Assembly (NCBI RefSeq): GCF_000204055.1
Contig: NW_006768769.1
Coordinates: 1,998,574 to 2,062,573 of the forward strand
DNA length: 64,000 nucleotides
Direction of reading: 5' to 3'
Source of the DNA: Melampsora larici-populina 98AG31
Lineage: Eukaryota > Basidiomycota > Pucciniomycetes > Pucciniales > Melampsoraceae
In this document: positions 34,640 through 44,975 of the stretch, piece after piece
How positions within the stretch are numbered: the first letter of the stretch is position 1
Layout of the letters: each line of letters opens with the position of its first letter
Notes under the pieces: generated by a model
The model's database searches: none
Seen by the model: only the letters and a program-made list of their open reading frames with translations
What the model was told of the DNA's origin: nothing
Program-made: the position numbers and the translations under genes

Positions 34640-35536
34640 ATGAAAGATTGACGATCGCAGAATAAGATTGATAAGATGTGAGTTGTAAAGAGAAGGGCAA
34701 GTGAGTCGAGTGGAAAAAATGGAACGATGTGAGGATTGATACAGGGGTAAAACAATTCTTGGTGCGATATATATTCAAAGCAAGAAAGATGGCAAGAAAG
34801 GAACAAAACGACAATATCATTCTCGTCTGACTCAAAAGAATGTGTATTGGTTCCATAGATTCCAATCGCATTCTCAAGCAACAGGCTCGTAAACACCCGC
34901 ATTCTCTGTTTAGAATCTCATTTCCCTCCAGTACTAAAAAAGGCGGGCTGGGCAATCAAGCTCCAGCTCATAGTCCTCAATTGCAAGACTGCTACGCCAA
35001 GGTCCTCATTACATAAGCATGCCCTTTTTTGCATGGTCTTGTGTAAGTTAAGTGACGCATTGTCGTTGATCATTTACCTACCAACACAATAATCATTCAC
35101 CTCACTTCATCTCAGCAGATGCCACGCTGGGAAAAGTCTCCAAGATTAGAACATCCTCCGAGCCATTTACATGGTGTTTTCAGACGTCCTATTATTAATA
35201 AAAAACAAATGAAAAAAACTTCAAAAATGGATATTAGATTGAAAAAAGGGAATAAGCGTTGTGCCTTATTTTACAAGGTCATAAATACCAATTTTAAGAC
35301 CGTTCAGGCGACCGCGATCCAACCACCTTAAAAAACACGATCGGGGCTCTGCGTCAGGACGTCCGCACTTCTCGAGTTGAATTGCGCTATTGATTCCAAC
35401 TAAGAGCAGCGAGTGGCTCCTGATTGATCTAAGAAGACCACCACTGCTCTTAAAGAAGTCGTTTTGTCTCTCGTTGCATCTTCTATCCTCATTCATTCAT
35501 CGCATCATCTCTATACCCTCTACCAATAAAATCGTA
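34640..35536. other. No recognisable gene
   Basis: Short ORFs on both strands without motifs. The stretch is the upstream region of the MIP-like gene and probably contains its promoter. An A-rich tract lies near 35200-35250. Confidence 0.35.
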
Positions 35537-36762
35537 ATGTTATCATCTTTTCTTGCTGGCGTCGCTACCTATAGTCGAATTGTACAAAGTGTTTTCATGA
35601 CACTTTTTGATCATGGCTACGCAGAGTTCTTATGCACATTCTTTCTTGTCACCATAAGTTGAATTCCTTTTGCTTGTACGTTCATATCTTGTTTTCTCTG
35701 TTCTTAATTTTTTAAACTCATGCTTCTTCCCCAGTACTAAGTTCAACGGACATCAAAGGATTTCAACATGAATCAATTCTTATTGCTGCTGCCACTGGGT
35801 AAGCTCATTCAATACGCTATTATCAACTGGGACTGATTATTATCATAAAGTCATTAGACTAGCAGTTTATTTCACACAATATCTTGCTAGGTTCCTTGGT
35901 ACTGAGGTATATCTAGACTTTGGGACTACGCTGCTAGCCATTGTAAGTCATCTCCAGCATTGATACTGTTTTGAAATCAGCTAATCACAGTAATTTTGCA
36001 GTTTTCAGGGCGTATACCAAAATGCCGTATCATTATTCATTTTATATCTCAATTAGTTGGGGCATTCACCGCCATTCAACTCTTGTATCTTTACTGTAGA
36101 TGGAGGAATCCTTTAATATTCAGTTCCCAATCCCAAAAGGAAGAGGACTTCACATCATTTGCCCAAGGTCCTGCGGGGATAGGTGCCACCCTGCTGGATG
36201 AATCCTCATCAATATATATGCAAGATCCCTGATTTTTTTTGAGTCATCCCAAAAAGCTGACCTTATTCCATTAGTGTCGTGGGAATTGAAGCAGCTGTAG
36301 GCTTCATTATAGGAGCATTACAATCAGCAACTTCAAACCATGAAAATGGATTGCGTGCTTCCATCACTTTCAATATAACTTTGTAAGTCACCTTCAGTAA
36401 GTATCTTATTTATTCTCGTCTCCTTCTGATCAGCTGTTTTAAATCTTTTGTAGTGAAATGGGATCTGTCTTGCTTTTCAACTACCGCAGCCTGGTATTCA
36501 ATCCTGTCCTGGAGGTGGGTGGCCAAATGGCGACAAGAATAGTATGGGGTGATATGGTTTTTCATAACCCTTGGAGAAATACTTTGATGATATCATCATC
36601 ATTTCCAACACAACTGGTATGTTGGTCACTCTTTTTTGTTTTTCTCCGTATTTTGCTGACGAGAACCCCCAGCTGGGAGGCTTTTTGACCAATATTTACC
36701 TGCAGAGACAAAGAGTTTTACGCTTGTCTGAGGAGCTGGACAACGTGAATTCTGTGGCTTAA
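35537..36762 (+). CDS. MIP/aquaporin-like membrane channel with altered NPA motifs
   Basis: Exons 35537-35657, 35735-35798, 35891-35942 and from 36002 join in phase. Further exons about 36275-36381, 36455 to about 36615 and 36650-36762 are likely. The head (YAEFLCTFFLVTI) is the first MIP helix. ATGFLGTEVYLDFGTTLLAIFSGRI..HFISQLVGAF resembles loop B and helix 3 of aquaporins, but the usual Asn-Pro-Ala is replaced (LDFG). Near 36490 FNPVLEVGGQMATRIVWG would be loop E, again without NPAR. Several hydrophobic segments support a membrane protein. Such MIP-like proteins conduct water or small neutral solutes, but with both NPA boxes changed the substrate cannot be inferred. A TGA at 36230-36232 is probably in an intron. 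FOX2 lies convergently downstream. Confidence 0.5.
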
Positions 36763-36811
36763 TGGTTTCACTCTTTTCTTGTTACAATTGTATTACTTCT
36801 TTATCTTACAA

Positions 36812-38140
36812 TTACGATTGTTTTCTGTTACAATGAAGTTGACACGAGTTCTTTTCTATATGTGGAACTAAAAGTCGTTTTGAGACAAGAATGAAGAGAT
36901 GCCTCACTGAAAGCCCATATGATCTTTGCCACCTAATAGCTGCACACCAACCGCCGCTAGCTTCGTACAGCTGACCACTAGTTTCTTCATTCGTTTCACT
37001 GGTCAGATAGCCGACCAGCGGTGCGACAAAGTCGGGCTTAAACGCTTGAACTCGCTCTTCAGGCCACACGGTAGCCGTCATCGCAGTTCCGGCGTTTGGA
37101 GCAATAGTATTGCAGAATATGTTATACTTCTTGCCTTCGATTGCCAGAGTCTTAGTTAAGCCCAGAATGCCTGCCTTTGCCGTACTATAGTTAGCCTATT
37201 GTGTATCGGACATCCAATTGGGAACCAGAAATGATCATCAGGTGGACTCATCTTTATCACCTAAGTAGACTTGTTTTACATACCTGACCAAAGTTTCGAT
37301 ACAGACCTACAGCGCTAGTAGTGTTGAGTATCCTACCAAACTTTTGTTTCATGAAGATCGGCCACGCAGCATGACAAACGCTATAAGTTCACCTAAGATG
37401 AACCTTCTGAATAATATCCCATTCAGCGTCGGTCATCGAGATGAAGCTCTTGTCACTCAGTATACCAGTGTTGTTAACGCTAACATGTAGGCTTCCGAAG
37501 TTGTCCAAAGCAGCCTTCACGACCTTCTGTTCATCCTCGACGGATGAAGTATTGGCAACTGCCTTAGCACCGAGATGTTTGATTTCATCCACCACTTTAC
37601 TCGCGGCTTCCAAGTTCATATCGTTCACCACGACGTTTGCACCAAGCTTGCCATACATCAAAGCATAGGCTGTTTCTAGCTATCCTCAGTTATTGGAAGC
37701 GGAATGGATATGAGAAAAATGGTAATGCATTTGTTTAATATCAAGAATTACTCACCCCGTTGCCAGCGCCAGTGACTATCACAGTCTTTCCACGGTAAGT
37801 CAGCGGCTTTGACGACTGTGGATTGGTAGAAAGTTGCTTTCCTTGCTCCAAATAGTCTAAAAAATGGGTGTCTGTGATGTCTTCCGGATGCTCGGCCTGA
37901 TCAAAATTGTTGATCTCGTCAAACCGAGCCATAATCTATAATAGAACCATGATACAAATAATATCATCAGGCATGTGCTCAACAATCGGTGATCATAGTC
38001 CGATGCTGAGAAGGAGACATACTGCGGACGGAGTAAAAGTGTCATCCGCTTCAAAGACTGCGCCTTGAGTTCTTTCCCAACGTAGCTTTCCGTACCATCC
38101 AGCTCCAGCTTCAAAAACTTGACCGCTCTCTTTGTCTGGT
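36812..38140 (-). pseudogene. FOX2: Peroxisomal multifunctional beta-oxidation protein (FOX2), second SDR domain fragment
   Basis: Exons (minus): about 38140-38023, 37935-37756, 37679-37284 and 37195 to about 36870, with proper splice sites and matching phase. The first exon has GWYGKLRWERTQGAVFEADD, the end of the first SDR domain. The second and third exons carry the NAD(P) site TGAGNG, the VNDMNLEAA strand and a VNNTGI segment. The fourth has [13 protein letters not shown], the catalytic Tyr and Lys, and [17 protein letters not shown]2 normally has two such domains plus a hydratase domain and acts in peroxisomal fatty-acid oxidation. Here most of domain 1 and the whole hydratase domain are missing, and a TGA replaces the Gly codon after KVHLR (about 37393). 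It is a broken fragment. Confidence 0.85.
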
Positions 38141-38189
38141 CAGAGGCTCAGAATGCAACAAGGGGAACAATAGACTCTAGAATTCTTAG

Positions 38190-38270
38190 ATGCTGAAGAC
38201 TCTCAACTAGTTAAGGAAGCCAAGCAATATAGATCAGAGCCTGATGAATATACCTTTGACGAGCGGGATT
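38190..38270 (+). other. Orphan coding-like exon cut by the element at 38271
   Basis: One frame reads LDAEDSQLVKEAKQYRSEPD and continues as charged, protein-like sequence until CACAGGGGC begins at 38271, where it soon meets a stop. The gene is unidentified. It suggests insertion into an exon. Confidence 0.3.
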
Positions 38271-38311
38271 CACAGGGGCCAAAATCGATGCTCACAACTA
38301 TGTGAGCGTTG
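38271..38311 (+). repeat. Hairpin-containing terminal repeat, left copy
   Basis: CACAGGGGC terminus with internal hairpin GCTCACA-ACTA-TGTGAGC. Also present at 32567-32607 in the same orientation and at 42620-42660 inverted. Confidence 0.9.
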
Positions 38312-39058
38312 TAGACTTTCCTGAAAACTCCAAAAAAGATTCATTTTGTTTCAGAATCATTCAATTCATGAGTTTGGTAGTGTTCAGGCAATCAGGCTGT
38401 TTTGCTCAGATTTTTCTTGGTGTTGCTGGAGAATGCTCATTTTCTTCTTGGATGAGAATTCTTTGGGCTCAGTCTCCAAGATGAATATTCAGGATTCGCT
38501 CATGAGGCATACTCAGAACAGCTCAGAACCTCTCCAAGATGGAAACAAACTCTTTTTTTTCACCACCCTTCCCAATACATGTCAGCACTACACCACAAAT
38601 TTACCCTGCTTTTGTTGAAATTTGGTTTGCGGGGTAACAAAGAATCACGACCGGAACCCGGCTCAAATTCCGCGGGTTTTTTAGCATAGACCGGTTTTTT
38701 GACAGGTTGAGTTTGATATCTTCATTGTCCAAGTCTTGATTCTTTACCTTAGTCTTCAAATCTAACTTCAATCTTGCCTTCTTCTTCTTCTCCAATTAAC
38801 TCTCGCCATCTTCCTTCTTCAATCTCTCCTTCTAAATATTTAATTACTTGCGTTCCTCCTGAATCTTTACCTTCTGATCATCCTTGTACATTTTTAGCTT
38901 GTACTGGTTATGGTCCTGCTCAAGCTTTTTGTTAAATGCCCTCTTTCTTTACTTTTGACTCGTCTAGATTTACACCTCGATCTCAACACTCACATTCTCC
39001 AATTCATCACAACTGCTCAAGACCAACGGATTGGTGAAGTTCCTAACCTCAACGACCA

Positions 39059-39788
39059 ATGACCTATTCAGTTTCTAACGTTAGTTCCCAAACCTTCTCT
39101 TCAGCCGATCAACAATGACATAAAAAGGATGATCTTTCCCTTTTCTTCTCTGTATATATATATTAGATCGCACTTGGTTTTGCAAGAGTTTGGAGACAAG
39201 CAGATGCAGAAGATCAAATCTTAGGAAGATTAGCAACGCAAATTGCCAATAAATTAATGGGAAAATATAAAGCATTCTTTGATCCTAGAAGTATGAATTT
39301 TTAATCGATTCATAAGAACTATAACAATCACTTTATGAATAAGCTGATGAGTAATAATTGTTTTTTTTCCTTTGGAAGTTGATATAGGTGATTATGTTGT
39401 CGTTGCAAATGCTAGATTAATTAAAGTCACAAGAAAAAAAGAAGCCCAAAAGATTCATTATTCTCATAGTCAATATCCAGGAGCATTAAAAGAAACACCA
39501 TATTCAAAACTATTAGAACAAAATCCACCCATGGTTTGTTTCTTCTTTTTTCCCATTTCCCAATCAATTTTTAACTAAACCTTTGATAAATTTTTTGTTT
39601 TGTTTTTTGTTTTAAAGATTTTAAGAAAAGCAGTTTCAGGAATGTTACCAAAAAATAAAACAAGAGATAGAAGATTTGAAAGATCATCAATTCATGCTGA
39701 TGAATCTCATCAATATCAATCCAATCTATTCAAAGATTATACTAAACCTAATTTCAATACTACAACAACATCATCATCTCATTCTTGA
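39059..39788 (+). CDS. MRPL23: Mitochondrial ribosomal protein uL13m (yeast MRPL23), copy 2
   Basis: Exons 39167-39290, 39379-39533 and 39618-39788, plus a possible first exon 39059-39079. They are identical in structure to copy 1 and almost identical in sequence; the coding changes I can see fall in the putative first exon (Asp to Asn) or outside the conserved blocks. All L13 blocks ([33 protein letters not shown]) are present without stops. The product would be part of the mitochondrial large ribosomal subunit. The gene sits directly behind the hairpin terminus at 38271, so its promoter region is element-associated sequence. Two intact copies within 6 kb would be unusual for a ribosomal protein gene. 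Confidence 0.8.
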
Positions 39789-40455
39789 ATCGATCAGAAC
39801 TTGCAATTATACTCTTTTCAATAATTCCTAGATCCATTACATGTTGAGTGGTTACTCAAAGAACAATGATCGTTTGGTTTTCTAGGATCATCCTTGTACA
39901 GAGCTTTCATAAAATATCAAATTTTTAACTTGGTTTTGATTACTTTGATCACTGAAATATTTAAATCTAAACCAAATTTGACTCTGATGTAAAAATATAA
40001 CCTCAATGACCAATATGAAAGAGAGTTTATAATTTGGTTCCTATGTTCGTTCCTATAGAAAAAATCAATACTTGTTATAAATACGCTTCTAAAGTGAATA
40101 ATTGAAAAGAACAACAGTGTGATTGAAATATTCACAGAACCAGTTGAACTTGTAGATCCAGTCAATTTTCATCCTTTGAACAAAAAAAATCATACAGAAG
40201 AATTTTAAAGTCTTCTGATCCCTTGGGCCCACCTACTTGTCTCACTAATTCCAAAAGACAAGAGGAAATTGACATCCAAAAATTGAAGGTTTCAACCTGA
40301 ACATGAGGTATCCAACAATCATAGAATCTTTACCATCAAACAAACAGTAAAATAACACCTTTATACAAATTCAATTTGCACCAAAAACTTTGATCTTATC
40401 TTTGCAAGAATTACAAGTTTTCACTACAAAAAAACATTATTGTAGTGACCAAATT

Positions 40456-41920
40456 CTATACAAGAGAAGAAGAAAAAAAATAATTGATCAGACTAGTCAT
40501 TGTTTTTGAATCACTACGCATGTGCGTTAGGACAATAAGTACTCCTAGTTTAGCTACTGTTGTTAACATATTTGGATCTGCTTGACCACCTGATACATCA
40601 TTTACTATTGTTGCCCCAGCAGCAGCTCTAGCAACATCTGACTTGAAAGTATCAATACTAATATGACATTTTACATCATGAGTTTCTCTTAGAGCTTGAA
40701 TCACCGGAACAGTTCTACAAATTTCTTCTTTAGTTGTGACTTCATCTGCACCAGGTCTAGTAGACATTCCACCAATATCAATTATATCTGTACCATTCTT
40801 GATTTGATTTAGAGATTTTTGAATCGCATCAGATGGTTAAAAAGATGAACCACTATCTGAGAATGAATCAGGTGTACAATTTAAGATAGACATTAGATGT
40901 GTCCATTTTGAAAGCTCGAGAGTAGGACATTTTGATGAATTTCCGGAATGGGATTTGGGTTACTGTTGATGGTTCTGATTTTGTAAGACGTGATAGAAGA
41001 GAACCAATAGTGACACAATGTTGTGGATGTAGTACATGAGCTGCAATACTACAAAGTGCAAAGAAAAACAATTTGAGCCTGGAATAGACTAGACTTGAGA
41101 AAGAATCAAACCTTACTTGTTTAATGGTTCTGAAACAAATTGTCGACTTGACATCCCAATATGGGGTATCTTTAAATGATCTTTGTTGGTGAGTTGTGAA
41201 TCAAACATTAAAATATCAATATCGATAGGTTGTGGTCCGTTACTTTGACTTTTATCAAGATCTCTTCCATAGCTCTTTTTGATAGATTTCAGCACATTAA
41301 GAAGATCAAAAGGGTCTAACGGTGTTGAAATCTATAAGAAGGAAAGAAAACTTTGTTGTCAGACTACTGAATGGAAGAGGATTTTTTGGATAGGTAATCA
41401 TCTACCTTACAAGCGGTGTTGAGGAATTGAGATTGATTCACAACATACATTGGTTCACTTTCATACATAAAACGTGTATCCAATAATTTAGCATTTGCAC
41501 CTCCTAATTCTATTGGTTGACAAAGTTGATCTAAAGCTGAAGAAATATTTTCAAGTCGATTTCCCATATTTGAGCCTAAGCCAATATAAACTACATGATC
41601 TAATTCATCAAGTTGATGTGAAGGCGATGATGAACGAGAACTGATTTGAAGATTTGAAGCTGAGCCATAGTTGGCTCCTGTGATGTTCCTTCCTGCAGTC
41701 AATTTTTCAGTTGATGAGCGTGTATGTTTCCCCAAATGCGATCACTGAAGGCTTTTCTATCCGGACGGTTACTTTTTTGATCGTTTGTGTGTTAGTTTGG
41801 TCTACTGATGTAGAGGTAGGCTGTCAAAGTGAGAGCAAGGTATCTGCCAATGAAGTCGCCAAAGCTTTGACTGTAAAAAATGAAGATTTCTTGACATTTG
41901 TGATAATCAAATAGACAATT
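40456..41920 (-). pseudogene. FOL1: Folate synthesis protein FOL1 (DHNA-HPPK-DHPS), broken
   Basis: Minus-strand order: the end of a dihydroneopterin aldolase domain (about 41900-41735: VKALATSLAD, then VTVRIEKPSVIAF), an HPPK domain (about 41610-41113: VYIGLGSNMGNRLEN, SQFLNTACK, GPQPIDIDILMFD, IPHIGMSSRQF) with one intron near 41340-41408, and a DHPS domain (about 40900-40456: NCTPDSFSDSG, DIIDIGGMSTRPGADEV, SIDTFKSDVA, IVNDVSGGQ). The trifunctional protein makes dihydropteroate for folate in mitochondria. Breaks: TGA in the DHNA part, a frame change before HPPK, a frameshift near 40930, TAA after DSGSSF in DHPS (near 40840), and truncation after about 40480. Most of DHNA and the end of DHPS are missing. 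Confidence 0.85.
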
Positions 41921-41929
41921 TAATTAAAG

Positions 41930-42619
41930 TCAACAGTGAAGCCATGATTTGTTTTGTAATTTGATTAATTTTAATGTTGAATTTTGTTTGATTTCTGAAG
42001 CATTAGTAGTAGAAGAAAAGTTCAAAGAAGAGAATCAAAATGAGATCCAAAAGATTAATAAATTGATCAAGATTAAAGAGATCAATAAACTGATGAGTTC
42101 AAAATAAGTTGAAGTTTGTAGATTAGTTAAATCAAGTTCTAATGATTGATAATTGAAGGTTGATTGAGTCTCTTGTGATTACTGGTGCATCCAAGAAATA
42201 TGACAATGGTGTGATGCACAAGAAAGGAGTGTGTAAAACTTGCAAGGATATCACGGGTTTGTAAGGTCTGCAAAAGGGATGTGAAAGTGATTGCTGTCAG
42301 CTGACAGTCAGCACTGTCGGGGATGACCCAGTTGCCCTTGTTCCCAAAACAGGTTGGGTTGGTGTTGTAAAACCCAACACGGGGCTAGCTTGACAATAGC
42401 CCAGCCAGCCACAGGTGTCCCCCCAATCAGCAGGTGTCAAGGGATGCCGCTGAGGATGAGCTGAGGGGCTTAGATGAAGTGAGCAGATGGGCCAGCCCGC
42501 CCTCAAGCTTCTTTGCTAAGGAATTTTGCCTGAGGGAGGCCTGACTCATCTCCTCAGTTTCTGTTGATCACATAATGAGCTGACAAGCAGAAACAAATGG
42601 GAACAAATCAGGAAGATTT
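41930..42619. other. No gene seen; palindrome-containing right arm of the element
   Basis: AT-rich, then a GC-richer part (42290-42560) with the palindrome CTGTCAGCTGACAG near 42294 and inverted CCCAACC/GGTTGGG words. No protein-like frame. Confidence 0.4.
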
Positions 42620-42660
42620 CAACGCTCACATAGTTGTGAGCATCAATTTTTGCCCCTGTG
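42620..42660 (-). repeat. Hairpin-containing terminal repeat, right (inverted) copy
   Basis: Ends GCCCCTGTG at 42660 and contains GCTCACATAGTTGTGAGC, the reverse complement of the hairpin at the left end. Confidence 0.9.
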
Positions 42661-42918
42661 ATATGCAGAGGATAGACAAGACAATAGCCTATCCCCAAAT
42701 GCGTAATAAAGTTGATATCCTATGCCCAAATTAGTAATGGATTTGAGACTCCATTTGTTCCACAGTCTTTAGAAAACGCTGGCCATGATCCAATGATTAC
42801 CTCACCAGGACATCTGATATATCCCCATTCCCATCTTCCTATCGCCCATCATCCAATTACCTGGTGATTTGTCTTTACAATAATCCATTTCAGTTTTTTT
42901 TATTAATTTATCATCAGA

Positions 42919-43300
42919 AATGGATCAGAAGGGTTGTGTTATCAAATGTCCTCTAGGTACCAAGGCAAAGAAATCAAGGACCAACGCACAACCTGTTGGC
43001 TTGTCTTCTCAGGATCTTACCAATTTCTCTGTGATAGAATCTCAATCAGCACTTTCAAATGCTGAAGATTTGAATAACGCTCTGATGGACAACAGGAATG
43101 TGAACCATGAACCTGCCAACCCAAATGCACTTACTCACAGCAAAGATTTAACGTCTGATGCGGAGCTTGGTCAGGATTATCTTGGTGACCATCACGATGA
43201 TCCATTTCACAACTCTGATCAATCTCAATTGCTTCCTTTGTCTCCAACCAACACCAATGAACCTGGAACACCCCGAGTCAATATGTCTTTTGGGGAGTAA
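42919..43300 (+). CDS. Unrecognised N-terminal fragment, Ser/Asn/Asp-rich
   Basis: A 126-codon frame opens with a Met after an AT-rich leader. It is basic at the start (KCPLGTKAKKSR) and then Ser/Asn/Asp/Leu-rich, with DDPFHNSDQ and PLSPTNTNEPGTP near its end. This composition resembles the N-terminal part of the gene at 9940-11826 (EDPFAEDD). It may be the head of a related transposon-associated gene that has lost the rest. No domain or localisation signal is visible. Confidence 0.35.
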
Positions 43301-44202
43301 AGCAGAGGAGCTTATTACAAATCTAAACAACTACTTGAACACATCCGGTGGAAGAAAGTACTTGGGCAGATGTTTGTTGCTTAAGTTGCCCAGCCGGCTC
43401 AGACCGCTCAATGGGGAATCTTCAAAATTGGGATAAAAACTTTAATTCATGTTGTGCTTGTGGTTTTGGAGACATTGTTATGCAATCGGTAGACTTGGTT
43501 GATCTTCTTTGTGCGTAAGATTACTATTATCTTACTCAAGCCCATACCAGAACTAAACCAGAAATTCTTGTCTTCTAGCTTGTCAAAAGAAAGACATAAT
43601 TGTTTGCAAATGCACCTGTGATCAAGTGAGGTTGATTTGAATGGGCTAGATAGGAGGATCTCCAGTCCACCCACAAACAGCCTTCTCTATTTGCCTAGTT
43701 CAATTCCATGAGGAAGCAGTGTACATTCAGAATGCAGGGGTTTTCTTTGGCACTAGATGAGTTTCTCAATCCATATAACCCTCTGATTCTTGTCCCTGGG
43801 ACTACTCAAGTAAGTCTCTTTCAAATTTTCTCTTTGTACATGATGTTTTCTCTGTTTGATATTTATACATATGTTGATTGAATTGTAGCCGTGTCTGTGG
43901 CGGACACCACTTTCCGCTGTGGTTGGCGCATTTTGAAACATGCAATCATTGCCTATCTTAACAAAGGAACGACTTAAGGGAAAGTTCCATGAACGAGTTT
44001 TGACAAACCCCGGTATAAACCCATACCTCGGGGTCTGAGATTCCACTCGCGCGAGAGTAGGAAAGTTTTAGAGTTACTAACTCAAACTTCCACTCTCAAT
44101 TACTAAGCGCATCTCAGTCAAACTCAGTTATTGCAACAACATTCTCTCAGGGCAGGAGTTTATTTTAAATTATAGACGATCCAACTCTAGACGGGTAGAG
44201 GT
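43301..44202. other. No recognisable gene; leader of DIRS-A
   Basis: Short ORFs only. From about 43900 the base composition becomes more like the element that follows. I could not locate the left terminal repeat of DIRS-A by eye. Confidence 0.35.
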
Positions 44203-44497
44203 ATGGCATCATTTTCAAGCGAACTGAAGAAAACACAAGATAGAATCAAGGCAGCAGGACTGAAAGCGGCGAGGTGCAACACGGGTGAAAGCTCAGGCAG
44301 CGCAACTGGGATAACAACAAGAAGCCAATCTAGAGGAAGAGAACAGCAAAACAAAGAAGTACATATGGAAGAGGAACAAGAAGAAGAGAAAGGAAACCAG
44401 AGAAAACAAGAGGAAAATCAGGAGGAGGAACAGGTACAAGCGGAGGGAGGAGTTGGCGAACAAGGAGGTGAAAGTGGAGGAGAAAACGAAGCAGAAG
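44203..44497 (+). CDS. DIRS-A gag, probable first exon
   Basis: Starts MASFSSELKKTQDRIKAAGL, continues with basic then very acidic Glu/Gln-rich sequence, and ends at a GTAAGC donor (44498). Element B has an equivalent first exon at 60503-60150, also a helical head followed by an acidic stretch. It is likely a spliced 5' exon of gag. The acceptor is uncertain. Without splicing the ORF would stop at 44535. Confidence 0.45.
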
Positions 44498-44975
44498 GTA
44501 AGCTCATGTCCACAACTCGTTTAGTTTCACACTAGTTCTAGAGGAAAGAGAGGGTCAGCGGAGAACGCAATGGAGAGAAGACGCAGCGTTGTTGTCAGCA
44601 TATGACGTACCAATAACATATAAATGGTACACCTCAGATGTAGAGGGTGACAAGTCTCATCTTCACCCTATCTTCTTAACCTCGTCCCGCGATTACATAT
44701 CCGCTCCCATCTTCGTTCTATCTCCTTAACACCATCGAGGCAATTCCCCTAAACCCAGAAGAGGCAAGAGCCGGAGTGTAACCCAGAGGGGGAAGAGAGG
44801 GGTGAAATAGAGGCTGGGTGGAATGGGGGAAACCCAACCAGCAAAGAGACAGAGGAGAATGTGGGGTAACGAGACGTACAGAGTTGAGAGAGGGGTGAAA
44901 CACGCTGGAGGAGGAGAGGGGTTCGGAGAGAGAAGACCTGAGAGAGAGTCGAAGAGAGTCGAATAGACACTGACG

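Larger units (their letters stand above)
38271..40223 (+). repeat. Direct repeat copy 2 (1953 bp) containing uL13m gene
   Basis: Partner of 32567-34519. Substitutions noted include C for A near 38445 and A for G near 39078. The right-hand boundary is followed by TGGGCCC instead of ATGAACTC. Confidence 0.95.
38271..42660. mobile_element. 4.39 kb inverted-repeat-bounded element carrying uL13m and a FOL1 pseudogene
   Basis: 38271-38311 and the reverse complement of 42620-42660 match at 38 or 39 of 41 positions. Both start CACAGGGGC, and both contain the perfect hairpin GCTCACAACTATGTGAGC. The same terminus occurs at 32567. CAGGGGC is reminiscent of hAT-type ends, but I see no clear 8-bp target duplication (flanks GGGATT and ATATGC), so the superfamily is open. 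Contents: complete-looking uL13m gene, FOL1 pseudogene on the opposite strand, and non-coding sequence. No transposase is seen, so if mobile it would depend on one elsewhere (a Pack-type, gene-capturing element). Confidence 0.5.
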
